Source: Warburgia ugandensis (Eukaryota > Streptophyta > Magnoliopsida > Canellales > Canellaceae). From it: DNA of 64,000 nucleotides. Each line of letters begins with the position of its first letter. Within the stretch, counting starts at the first letter, position 1. The DNA is taken from the NCBI GenBank assembly GCA_035236585.1, contig CP141127.1, positions 44,096,001 to 44,160,000 of the forward strand. The letters are read 5' to 3'. Position numbers and translations under genes: made by a program. This document shows positions 22,826-34,354 of the stretch, in pieces. Below the pieces are notes generated by a model. That model had not been told where the DNA came from, did no database searches, and saw only the letters and a program-made list of their open reading frames with translations.

Positions 22826-24659
22826 AATTGTCTTAGTATACATGTACTAATTATCCAAATAAGTCAAATCCTATAAAGATAATTTCCTAGTAAAATATTT
22901 TTACTAATTACATATTCATAGCCTACTATTGAAGTAGACATCATCATGCTAAGTCATATTGATGCCTAATTAACACCATGCAAGTGGCAACATGTGAATG
23001 TATCAAAATGCCCTTGCTCGTAAAATACCTAACTTCTTTATTTGGACTTCAATTTCAGCATTCTTGGTGTCATTAGAATCCTTTTTTAGAATATAATCCA
23101 AATATTAAGGTTTCAAGAATCAACTAAGTGTCTTTCAAAAAGTCAATTCTGCAAAAATTAAAAGACAAAAATATTAACTCACAATTCCTTCAAAATAACT
23201 CAGCAATTATAAGAAACAAAATTTCAAAAATTTGGGTTCTTGTATGTATTGACATATAGTCGTACCACAAAAGGACATGTCTAAACTCTCAAGAGTGACC
23301 AACATGTCAAAACATGTTCATATCAACCCAAACAAATATTCTTCTAGTGCGCCTACCATCACCCATGGGTAACTACTGTCGACACTATGTTGCCACATGT
23401 ACCTAACAAACTACTTCATAGGTAGTCAAGGGATTACCAAGTAGCTCCACTGCGTGCCTCATGAAACCCTACCATGCAATAAGCTCCCATTGAGTAGCTC
23501 CCATAGAGTTGGTACTCATTAGAGGACAAAAGAAACCTACTCCTAGCATAGTGTTTCTCAAGGGACTTACTCATTGCCCTTCCAATTAGCTCGCAAAGAA
23601 TGCTCCTTATTGTCATATGAAATCATGCACGAAACTAAAATAATTCATTTGTAACAGTCATCATTGCTTTATTCATGTTTCAACAAAGTTGATGCATCAT
23701 TCAATCTAGGAAATCCCTCCATTATGAACACAATTCATAGTGGTATGCATCAATAGCAAGCCTTCTTCCAAATTCAGAATGCAATACTAACATTTCAAGT
23801 AATTGCACAATTGAAAAGTGATCAAGCATGAGTGTATAAGTGTTGAATCAGCCCATTGATGTATCTATGATCAAATTAAATCTATGAAACATGAAAAATC
23901 TATGAAGATGGATGGTAATAGACATTAACATTCTAACCAAGTTATTTCACTATATGTGTTTCAGGTTATCTTTAATTATAACAAATTTTTTCCAAGTTCC
24001 TGCTTATTAGGTCAATTAAGTATTAGATCATACCCTACTTCTAACCAACTATTATTACTTTTTATTATATCAGCTTAGACACTTAATTATTAGTATTTAC
24101 TTAGTACAGCTTATCCATGATTCATACTATGGTTTTTCTCTAAAATAGTCCATGTTCCATGTTCCAAACTAGTTAATTTCATAGCTTAAGGTGTGCCCAA
24201 AGTCCATGATTCATTCACATGTTTCCAGTCCATAGTTTGTACCATTTCATTATTGTTCCATGCCACCATATTGGGAATAATAAGATGATAAAACTCCATA
24301 GAAACCAGTACCAATAATGGCATATGTTCCATGCTAAAACAGTCAAGGTTTAGAGATAATTCCATGAGTTGGCACAAGGAGAAAACAATAGTCTTATAGT
24401 GAATGTTTCATGCCAATTGTAGCCCATCCAACCCAAGGAAATTGATCAGACACACACATCTGTTCTACAATCCAAAAATCAATCATTACCATATAATGAC
24501 CTAATAGCATGACTTAACATTGTTTCTTAGCAAAGCTTCAAACATTACACAAACCACTATCATGTGCCATTTTCAAGGTAAAGTCTCCAATCCAATTTGG
24601 GCTACTGCCAACAATATTCAAATTCAAAACTTTTAGAGATAAAAAACCAATAAGTTAAC
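22826..24659. other. Gene-free repeat-derived stretch
   Basis: The first 300 bp contain copy 2 of the diverged repeat shared with 18528-18757. Beyond 23130 the sequence is AT-rich, with recurrent CATGATTCA/CCATGTTCCA phrases between 24110 and 24330 that resemble the U3 of the Athila right LTR near 44050-44250. No protein domain is seen. Open frames at 23434-23616 and 24186-24377 show no domain. Confidence 0.4.
22887..23119. repeat. Copy 2 of the 230-bp diverged direct repeat
   Basis: Collinear with 18528-18757 (see that entry). It ends at the same ATATTAAGGTTTCAA phrase, after which the two diverge completely. Confidence 0.8.
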
Positions 24660-25400
24660 ATTTGAATGTGGTGTGTTTTAAAAATACTTGCAAGGACACA
24701 GATCAATTGTAATATAGAATGTACAAGTATGGGTTGCTCCCATAAGGACTCACTTTGTGAATTTACAAAATTTAAATTTTAATCTATATTAAACTATCTT
24801 AACCTAGACAATGAATGAATGTCAAATAGTATAATACATCTAATAATATTTAAAAAGAATAAATTAATCAAATTCTATGCCTATAGTTTTAGAATGCACC
24901 ATACTAAATCACATATAATAAAAAATCAAGCATATTAGATTTATAATACTCATGTTAATAAAACCAAAGTGAATTAGAAACATGACATATAACATGAATA
25001 TATATTATCATTAAAAGCCTAATTTGTAGATTTTCTCAATGCTAACATTATGCCTAATTTAGTATCTCTTTTTCAAAGGATAACATGTCTTTTTAGGTCA
25101 CAAATGATCAAAGATTGTCATACACTAAATTAACTAGTCTACAATATTTAGGTTCTACACTATAGGGTATCCATGGTATTTTCTATCAAAAGAATACTAA
25201 ATTGCAAATTAGATTGCTAATCCTAAAACTGATATTTTAGCATTTTTTAAATCTAAAATTTCATAAGCATGAAAATATCTAATCCTAACCCAAGGTGAAA
25301 TTTAGCTACACTTATTAAAGCTAAGTTTTATATCTAACAACATATTCTAAGAAAAGTTACAACTAATATAACATAACTACTAACTACTATTCTAATTGTA
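24660..25400 (-). repeat. Possible minus-oriented Athila-type LTR fragment
   Basis: The reverse complement of 24720-24760 reads GAGTCCTTATGGGAGCAACC followed by CATACTTGTA. This is the kind of 3' LTR end seen in plus orientation in E (about 62485-62515) and near 25495. The remainder to 25400 is AT-rich and unassigned. Boundaries are approximate and no target duplication was found. Confidence 0.4.
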
Positions 25401-25419
25401 TGCATGTTGTTTAAATTCC

Positions 25420-25572
25420 TAGCTTATTTAAATCAATCTCCTTTTGGCTAAAGGTAAGTGATTGAACTAAGATCCAATCATTTAAAATTCATAAGATTCC
25501 TCATGGGAGCAGCCTCTCTCGTGTGTAATAACTACTTTGATTCGTGCGCTTGCGAGTAATTTTAATGCTACA
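25420..25572 (+). repeat. 3' end of left LTR of F
   Basis: Matches 58735-58886 through GGCTAAAGGTAAGTGATT, ACTAAGATCCAA, a CTCTC(G/A)(T/C) block and GCTTG(C/T)GAGTAATTTTAA to a terminal TACA. It is followed by the primer-binding site, so this is the 5' LTR end. Confidence 0.75.
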
Positions 25573-25580
25573 CCATGTTT

Positions 25581-25593
25581 TTGGTGCCGTGTC
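25581..25593 (+). other. Primer-binding site of F (tRNA-Asp type, degenerate)
   Basis: TTGGTGCCGTGTC lies 8 bases after the LTR end. The Athila primer-binding site pairs with the 3' end of tRNA-Asp and starts TGGCGCCGTT; this copy has C-to-T at the fourth base and a 1-base loss. It supports plus orientation. Confidence 0.65.
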
Positions 25594-26389
25594 TACGCTT
25601 TACCATTATCAGAAACCCCACCATAAGTTTCTCTCATTCTCTTTTAATTTCATAGTTGTAGTTGCATTTAGTGTAATTTGCATATTGGTTGTTGTATCTT
25701 GTTTAAGGTTGTTGCATTAGATTGCACCTATTTAACAAAGTTTACTTTGTTAGATAACATATAAGTAGGCATTAGTTTTCTTTCCTTGTAATTGCATTGC
25801 ACTTCTATTGCTTTATGGTCATTGGAACACATTACTAGTAAGTCCCCATAGGAACCATGATAAGATTCTTGTCCCACCTATTTAATCAAATAAATTCCTT
25901 ATATGTTCATGATCCCAAGCCTTAAAACTTAATTTAAAATCAAGTAGGAAAAGACTTAGGGTTTCTAGCTTGTAGGAGCCTTTTAAAAGAACGATAGCTA
26001 TTGTCACTCTAGTGGCTCTTTATCATTGTGGTTATAGTTGGTATAAAAAATCCAAGTGATTTTTCCATGCCTTTCATTAACGGTTGTTGAGGTCTAAATG
26101 CCTCCTTTCATGAGAATTGTTTTATCCACCTTGAGTAAGACCTAATTTGTAAGCAATAGTCTAATCTAGATAAAAGGAGCTATCTAGATCTAGGTATAAA
26201 AGCTACCACCCTGTAGATTTACAAAACTTATCAAAGTACCTCAATAGTGAACCCTTAGGATCAATTGTACATTATATATAGTTAGGAGCCAGATTTAAAG
26301 TTAAGTTGCATCATTTAGATAGGATTTTAATTTAGTGTATGCAAGGCTATCGATCTCAAAACATTGAGTTAGTACCATTAGATCCTAAG
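25594..26389 (+). other. 5' leader of F
   Basis: Non-coding, AT-rich DNA between the primer-binding site and the first gag-like codons. I see no uninterrupted frame or domain. Confidence 0.5.
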
Positions 26390-29300
26390 ATTGAATGTAG
26401 CCATAGGCAAGCAGTAAGAAATCAAATTCCTAAGCCCATGGAAAACCCATAAGCTATAGTTGAGCACAAGGCCACTAGAGATTTCTATGCACCATTCCAG
26501 TAAAATACCTTATGATGCATCACCACACCACCCACCAATGTAGACCACTTTGAATATAACTTAAAGTTATACAGTTACTCCTAACATTTTATGGTTGAGG
26601 GAGAGAGGATTTGTGACGATCCGGGTTTTTTGTAACATATTTTGTAATACATTTTTCAAATGTAGGGTGCCCTTAGTAATAAATTTTTTTTGCAAAACAA
26701 AGAAATGGAAATTCTTTTCTTTAGAACCTTTTTTGTAAAACCGAAGTTATCACTTCATACATAACATAAGTAGAATTTTGTACAAGACAAAATTCCATTG
26801 AAGGAATATAATTTTATTAAATTCCAAAATCCATCTAGTGGCTGACAGTATAGCTTGGGTATCAGTACAATACTTGTCCAAATTATATAATCCAAATTTC
26901 AAAGCTCACCATACAATAAAATCTCTTAATACAATATAGTGCTCTCAAATAAAAATACATGTCTTCAAGGGATATATCCTGATTGATTATTCTTCCAAGT
27001 TTTCATGAACTTGAGCTCCTAATTCTCCTTCTCTGTATTTGAGATATTGTAAATATTCAAACATTTACAATATCTCAGCAAGCTATGCTTGGTAGGGGAT
27101 TCAAGAATCATAATAATTTGACAGTATAATCCAAATACTTCATAATCCCATTATTCATACTCGTGAATCAATCTCTTTACTTTGTCATATATGTACATCC
27201 TTTCACATACATACTGTATATGTCGTATAAATATATATACAGTCAAAACCGTGAAAAATAGTTAATATCTCAAACATCAGTAGTCACACTTAGACACACT
27301 GAGTTGATCAATCATCCAAACCCTGCTAGAAAAATACTCCCTTATTTGGTAAGTATCAGCATCTCATCATGCCATGCATCGTAATGCAAAATACTCAAAG
27401 GACTACAATGCTGCAGTCTAATCCATACCAGCACTTGGATAACTACTTTCACACTCCACGGATGCCAAATGTGGAAAATCATCTATGTCATGTCTATATG
27501 GGGAGACAAACCGTCACAGTGGTGGCCTTCCCATAATTGCCCCACCCGACATTTTGCCTCTCTTTGGGTACGATATCATCATATATATCACATTTTGAAG
27601 AGCAGGTGGCAAACCCTCATAACTCTCCTAGCATAGCATCCCTAAGCATATGCCTGGTTAAAACAAAAACCACAAGCCTCCTTGCTTGTACATAAAGTAT
27701 TCTTTTACTTATCAGACGTATTATCTATTTATATCATCATCCTTGTATTTTGGTATTCTTATATCAAGGATAGGATTTCACTTCAAACTTAGGGATCCTC
27801 ATTTACAATGAATGATACTTATTCATATAAGTTTAGGGATCATCATTCTATATGAATGACTCCCATGTATTGATTTTTATACTTGTCAAACAATTTGTCT
27901 ATTTATCTAGGGCTCGAATACCCTCTAGTTCCCCATTCACTTAAGGTTTTTCTCAATTCTAACTTAACCATTTCATATGTGTTTTGGTTAGATCATAAGG
28001 GATTTCAATGGATTTAATACAAGTATTTACATTATACTTGTCAGCATTTCCAGACATTATGATCATGTATTTCTCATGTAACTGCATTCATAAAATCTTC
28101 CTATCTTCAAGTAGTGATCCATCTCTTCAGATCTTCCATGATCCTAATTGACATATGTAATCTGTAAATCCATACATAATATCAATATTTATACAATTTG
28201 AATAATCCAATATTTTTTTATCCTATCTATATTATTCTTCTAATCTTGTCCTTTGATATAAAGGATTAGATCTTATGTCCTATCATGATCTATCTTCCTC
28301 ATATAGTGTTTATCTTTTTAATCAATAGATTTGACGGTTAGAATGATCTTCTAATCTTTCAAATATAAGTCTTTGTGTATTGCTTTCTTTGATCTTGATC
28401 TTTCATAGATCCTTTGATCAACAATTTACACTTGTTGATAAAGATCAAGAGCTTAGATCTTCTGTCATCTAGTTCTTCTTTGATCTAAGTACAGTTGTTT
28501 GATCATCCCTAGGGAGGATGATATTGGTTCTCTTCCTTGAATCATATTTGATTAAAGGTTTGGATTCTCTATTTCGATTTGTTTACAACATACATACATG
28601 GATACATAATAAAATACAACATTAGGATTCTTATTGTTCTTGATCATTCAAGATCCTATTGATCTTGTTTGATCATCCTTATCTTACTTACAATTTTTAT
28701 TAGGGTTAGATAATTTACTAACCTTTTATGCTCTTATTATTATTATTCAATCAGTTAATGTTTTATTGGTTGAAGATGGCTTATTTCATCCTAAGTCTAG
28801 GCATCTCCTCTTATTTCCAATTGACTAAGGCTTATTAGCTGAATGGCTAAACACAAAGTGGTTCATTTAATCCTCATGTAAGGAGGTGCTTAGACCTCAC
28901 AAACGTTAATGGAAGGTAAGGGGAGAGTGAGGCTCTATTAGAGAACCCCCTTAACCACCATGTTCAACATTTACTAAAGTGACCTTAGCTCAACCTTTCA
29001 TAAGGTTCCTATGAGCATTTTAACCCTAAGTACTCTTTCTAATTGATTTTAATTAAATCTTTGAACATTTAAAATGTCATACATGGGGTTTATTATTCTC
29101 CTAGTTTGGGCCAAGGATTTGATAATCCTTATATTGTCCTACTAACTGTAGCCCTTACTAATATTAAGTCAAAGTCATTCACTCATCTTAATTGTCCATG
29201 AATCTCTATATTCCATTAGTTTACACTTTTGGTGATTTATGCTCATTATATCTTAACAACTATTTAACAATTGAATCTACTAATAAAATTTAACAACAAC

Positions 29301-30518
29301 TAAATCATAAACTTTAAAGCATAAATCAATATAAGTTTAACAACCATTTATACTAACATGCTTCCTATGAATGTAACTTAACCTAATGGAATAAAACTAT
29401 ACTTAAGCTAGCATGATCCTAAGTTATGAAATACATGAAATTTTACTACTAATCTAATGGAATCATGCTAAAATCTCAAATTTAAACTAACATGGCCCTA
29501 AGATAATTAAATCTAGCAACCTAATAACAAACTAATAACATTTAGAGGATATCATGCTAAAATTTAAGAACTACACTATCATGCTTCCTAATTTATAACA
29601 TAAATCGTATTTACAAATCTTTATCAAATAAAAGACAATTAAACTAATTAGATTAAGATTATTAGAAACTTTTTCATTTGATCCAATCATTAGATCTTAG
29701 ATCTTTTCCTTAAGATTAAGGGTTTTAATTACATTTAGGGCTTTTACTCCATTAAGATCCAAGGATCATATCCACTTATTTTCATCACATTTAATCTATG
29801 ATCTAGATTTCATCATAATCCCATTCATACAACCCATCCAAAGGGTCTGATCATGCTTGATCTCATTGATCAAGTGGGTCTCTTTGTATTTTTAGGGCTT
29901 TTCTACCATAAGGGGTAGATCTCTCAATTTATTTTAGATCTGTTAAAATAAGTCTTATATATTACTTTATTTCAATATTATTTCATCATTAAATCAGATC
30001 ATGAAAATTGGAAGCTTATTTCCTAAAAACAGAAAGTTTCTTGAAGATTTTTATCAATATTATGCCTTCAGAAGAAAATTGATATTACAAGCTTTCAATA
30101 GCTCCTTTCCAATCTTAATTTGGAGTTCAGATGACTCCACAATTGATGAATGAACTTCATAGTCATTCTGAGGGTCCAGATGTGATCTAAGCCTAGAGGA
30201 ATGGACGGTCCTAATCATTCGGGTGGAGCAGGTTCAGTCAGGCAGAGCTGTTGCCATGCTCCTGTCACTAGGACACACGCTGTAATGCACTTCCTGAGAG
30301 TTGAATCATATAAAGGAGATCAGACAGTCTATTTTGGACCATCCAATCAATTAATCTTCATTCAAGAGCTCAAAACTTGATGAAATTTCTTGAGCCCTCC
30401 ATCATATGAAAATGAAGGGTTCTTATCCTTACTTGATTTTTATAAATTTTAACCTAACTTAATTTTGGAAAAATAAAAATTATATAAAATAACATGAAAT
30501 ATGTATGGGAAGAGTTTT

Positions 30519-30530
30519 CACCTACCTGAT
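30519..30530 (-). promoter_or_regulatory. Splice-donor-like motif in LTR B2
   Basis: The minus strand reads ATCAGGTAGGTG, with CAG before GTAGGT, about 375 bp downstream of the TATA box. B1 keeps a decayed version at 4968 (CATGTAGGTGG). Its use is unproven. Confidence 0.35.
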
Positions 30531-30903
30531 TGGAGAAAAACATAGGTTTTCCAGCCCAATTTTAAAGAAATATCCTATTGATGATGAGATCGAGCGATAA
30601 CCGCTTGTTTTGTGATTTTCCATTGATTACACCATTGGATCTTGATATTTATTTTGGAGTTTTGTAGATAAGATAGTCTAGGACAATATGAATTTGTGGG
30701 ATTTGATTTGGAATAGAGTGCCTAATTGAATTTAGGTCTTTTGTTCCAATCTAGAGAGAGGAGAGAGAAAGTGAAAGAAGAGAGATGTTTGGGAGTTTTG
30801 GAAATTTGGAAATTTGGGAATGAATATACATCTGATTTTTCAGGAGAAGTATGATAAATTTTTGGGAATTTTAATGAATATTTTTGGAGGATTTTTCAAG
30901 GTG

Positions 30904-30912
30904 TATTTATAG
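30904..30912 (-). promoter_or_regulatory. LTR B2 TATA box
   Basis: TATTTATAG on the plus strand gives CTATAAATA on the coding strand, matching the TATA box of B1 at 4599-4608. Confidence 0.6.
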
Positions 30913-33695
30913 ATGTTTAAAAAAATTTCATAATTACTTATAATAATTATGATCCAATTCTTTTGAATATTAAATTAAGATTGGATCCTCCACTACCACC
31001 TCCTTCTCCACTATTAGTTGGAAGTGGTTTGACCACTCATTACATGTTTTCTAGCCATTGGATTCATTTGTGGCCCCTTGTGGGCCCCACGGAGGTGTGA
31101 AAGGACCATTTTGCCCTTTTGTAGAGAAAAATCTGTTTTATTCTTCTAAACTCAGAATTGAGAGTACTTAGTGGCATTGGAATTGTATGTATAGGTATAT
31201 TCTAAATATTAATTTCTTAGAACTTGGTTATAGGTAAAATTACCATTTTACCCTTTTTCATAAAAATGAAGAAAATTTCAGATTTTTCATTTTAACTCAA
31301 AATTAAAGGTACTTAGTGTGGTGACCTGAGTTTTTGAAATACAATTTTGTTTTTTATTTTCAAATGGTGGTTGACCAATTTTGCAAACATTTTGAAAACT
31401 TAAGCAGCAAATTTTTTTTTCTCTTTGAAATTCTTTTCAACAAACTTGAATGCCACATGTCACTCACATATACATACATAATTTTGTATACAACATATGT
31501 TTCCAAAGAAACTCATTTTATTAAAATTGTAGGATCGATCCAGTGGTTCACACACATAGCCCCTTTATTACACTTTATGTCTAAAATACACAAATCAAAA
31601 TACAATCCAATCCTTTCAACAATAGTACATAGTCTTGATCAACAGTATAGTCTTCATATTCCCATGTCATTTCCCTCCATTCTTTTTTTTGTATTTGAGA
31701 TATTGTAAACATTCAAACATTTACAATATCTCAGAAAGCTATGCTTGGTAGGGGATTCAAGAATATATGGAATCGTATAATTCAAAAGTACAATATTCAT
31801 AATCATCATATTCCATATGAATCACTTAATTCAATTTCCATGAACCATACCATATATGATCATTCTATCACATAATTTATCATGTAACATTTACTATGAT
31901 AATTCCAAACCACTCACCACTATATCATATATATATGTGTGTGTGTGTGGTCAAAAACTGTAAAAAATAGTAAATATCTTAAACATCAATAATCATACTC
32001 AGATATATTGAGTTGATAAATCATTCAACCTTTTGCTGGAAAAATAGTCCCTCTTTAGGTAAGTATTGGCATCTCACTATGCCATGTATCATAATGCAAA
32101 ATACTCAAGGACTACCACGCTGCAATATGATCTATACTAGTGCACTAGAATAACTACTCTCTTCACCATTGATACCACGATGGAAAATATTGTGTCATTG
32201 CCTGTATGGGAAGATAGGACTTTCACAGTGGGGCCTTCCCATAATTATCCCACCCAACTTTTAACCTCTCTTTGGGCAAGGTATCATAATATCATCAAAT
32301 TTCGGGAAGAGGGTGGCTAAACCCTCATAACTTCCCTAGCATAGCATCCCTAGGCTTTTGCCTATTTAAAACAAAACCACAGGCCTCCATGCTTGTATAT
32401 AAAATGCTTCTTGTACATCTTAAAGTTCCACCTACCTTATTGTAGTGATTCATCCCTTTAGATCTTCCATGATTGACGTATGTAATTTGTATATACATAC
32501 ATACTATCATTATCTGTACAATTTTGGATAATCTCCTATCTATATTCCTCATCTAATCTTGTCTTTTGATATAAAGGATCTAATTGATTTTAATTAAGTC
32601 CATGAACATTTAAAATGGCATTCATGGGATTTATTATTCTCCTAGTTTGGGTCAAGGATTTTATAATCTTGATATTATCCTACTAACTATAGCCCTTACT
32701 ATAATTAAGTCCACGTCATTCATTCCATATAAATAAATAAATAAGTAAATCTAGCAATTAAATCTACTAAGTAATAAAAGACATTTACAATATCATTTAA
32801 TAGTTCAAATAAAAATTTAACATGCCATAACTGTTCATCATGATCCAACAATCATATTTGATTTTTCCTCATTTTTCATCCCATTTAGGGCATCGATCTT
32901 AATCTATCCAAAATTATCATCATCATGCCCATCAATCCATATGATCTTAACTTTATATCATCATCCAAATATATCCACACTATCCAATCATACTTCATCA
33001 AACTGATCAAGGAGATTATCTTAAGATCTGGAAAATAAATTACATCCAACCATTTAATTATTGTAATTATACATTTTGATCATCATATAAACTATTTTGC
33101 AAGGTTTGATCATGCTTGATTAATCAGATCATGAAGATCCTTGCTTTTTTTTTAATGATTTTTCTTCTTTTAAGGCTAGATCTCTTAATTAAACATATAT
33201 TAGTCACTTCTAACCATTGATTCCATGTTCCAGAATCATAAAATCATTAGTGGATCAGAATTATAAAGTCAGATGATTCCAAATTTCACTGATCATATGA
33301 ATTAGAATGTGTTTTAGACGATCTGGAATGTGGCAAGATAATTTGGAACGTAATTAGACATTCCCAGACTATGGATAAATGATCTAAGCGTGGTCAGGCT
33401 CAGATCAACGCTTGATTTGGGAGATTGGTTGAGACGGTCCGATCTGGACTGTCAGATCAACCCTTCTCCAGATCTCCCAAATCTAAAACATCCAAGGGCC
33501 AAATTTCATACCCTGGGGTTTGTGGGCCTCAGAAATTCATCCAATGGGTCAAAAGTTGCATCTGATCCATCCATGGATGAGATCTCAACCCCTATTGTTG
33601 GATCCATCGTTCTCGACAGATCAACAGCCGGGGGAGCTGAGTGATGGCCAGAAAACCTCAGGGGAGTGCCAAAAAATAACAAGGGAAGCAGCGTG

Positions 33696-33706
33696 CACCT
33701 ACCTAG
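33696..33706 (-). promoter_or_regulatory. Splice-donor-like motif in LTR C
   Basis: The minus strand reads CTAGGTAGGTG, the same core as in families A, B and D, about 640 bp downstream of the TATA box at 34347. Confidence 0.3.
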
Positions 33707-34346
33707 TTTGGTTCGGTGAAGTAATTTCATTGAAAATGAGAGAAATCACATCGATAAATAAGAAATCGACTTCAAAACCCTAGCTGCATCATATTTTGCA
33801 TGCAGAGAGAGATTTCTCCAGTGTTGTTGTAGAGAAGGAATAAAACCATAGGAGAAACATAGATCCCCATGTTCTAGAGTGATTCATCAGTGTGAGATTG
33901 AATTACACTGGTTGGATTTGCCAAAATTTTGTGAAGAACTTGTTGGAGACATTGTCAATACTACATTTGACTTTCATTTTGCATTTTCCGACAATCCAAC
34001 TGTTAGATCATCATGATTCCTTGGGGCTTTTGTAGATAATTGGAGCCCAAATCAATCCAATGGTAGAGATGGTGATTTGTTAGCTAATTTCATGGATAAT
34101 CTAATTAGTGATTTTTGGGCGAAACCTACTTTCCATTGGGGACAACACTTCCAGGGAAGTGCCCAATGGTTCCAATTAACTTGGATCATCTGGTGCTTCT
34201 AAGGAGTTGCCTAAGGCAAATTGAATAAAAGAGGGAAAGAGAAAAAGATTAAGGGAGATAGAGGGGGATTTATGATCTGGGATTGTAGGGTATTGTAGGG
34301 GACCTCGTGACAAATGTTAGGAAAAAATTTGAAAATTTTTATGGCG

Positions 34347-34354
34347 TATTTATA
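34347..34354 (-). promoter_or_regulatory. LTR C TATA box
   Basis: TATTTATA on the plus strand gives TATAAATA on the coding strand, in the same relative position as in B1 and B2. Confidence 0.5.

Noticed and set aside
31334..31708. 124-residue hydrophobic-looking frame at the start of LTR C
   Set aside because: The related LTR fragment at 41680-42436 has the frame broken (41770-42072 begins in a different place), and it lies in non-coding LTR terminus.
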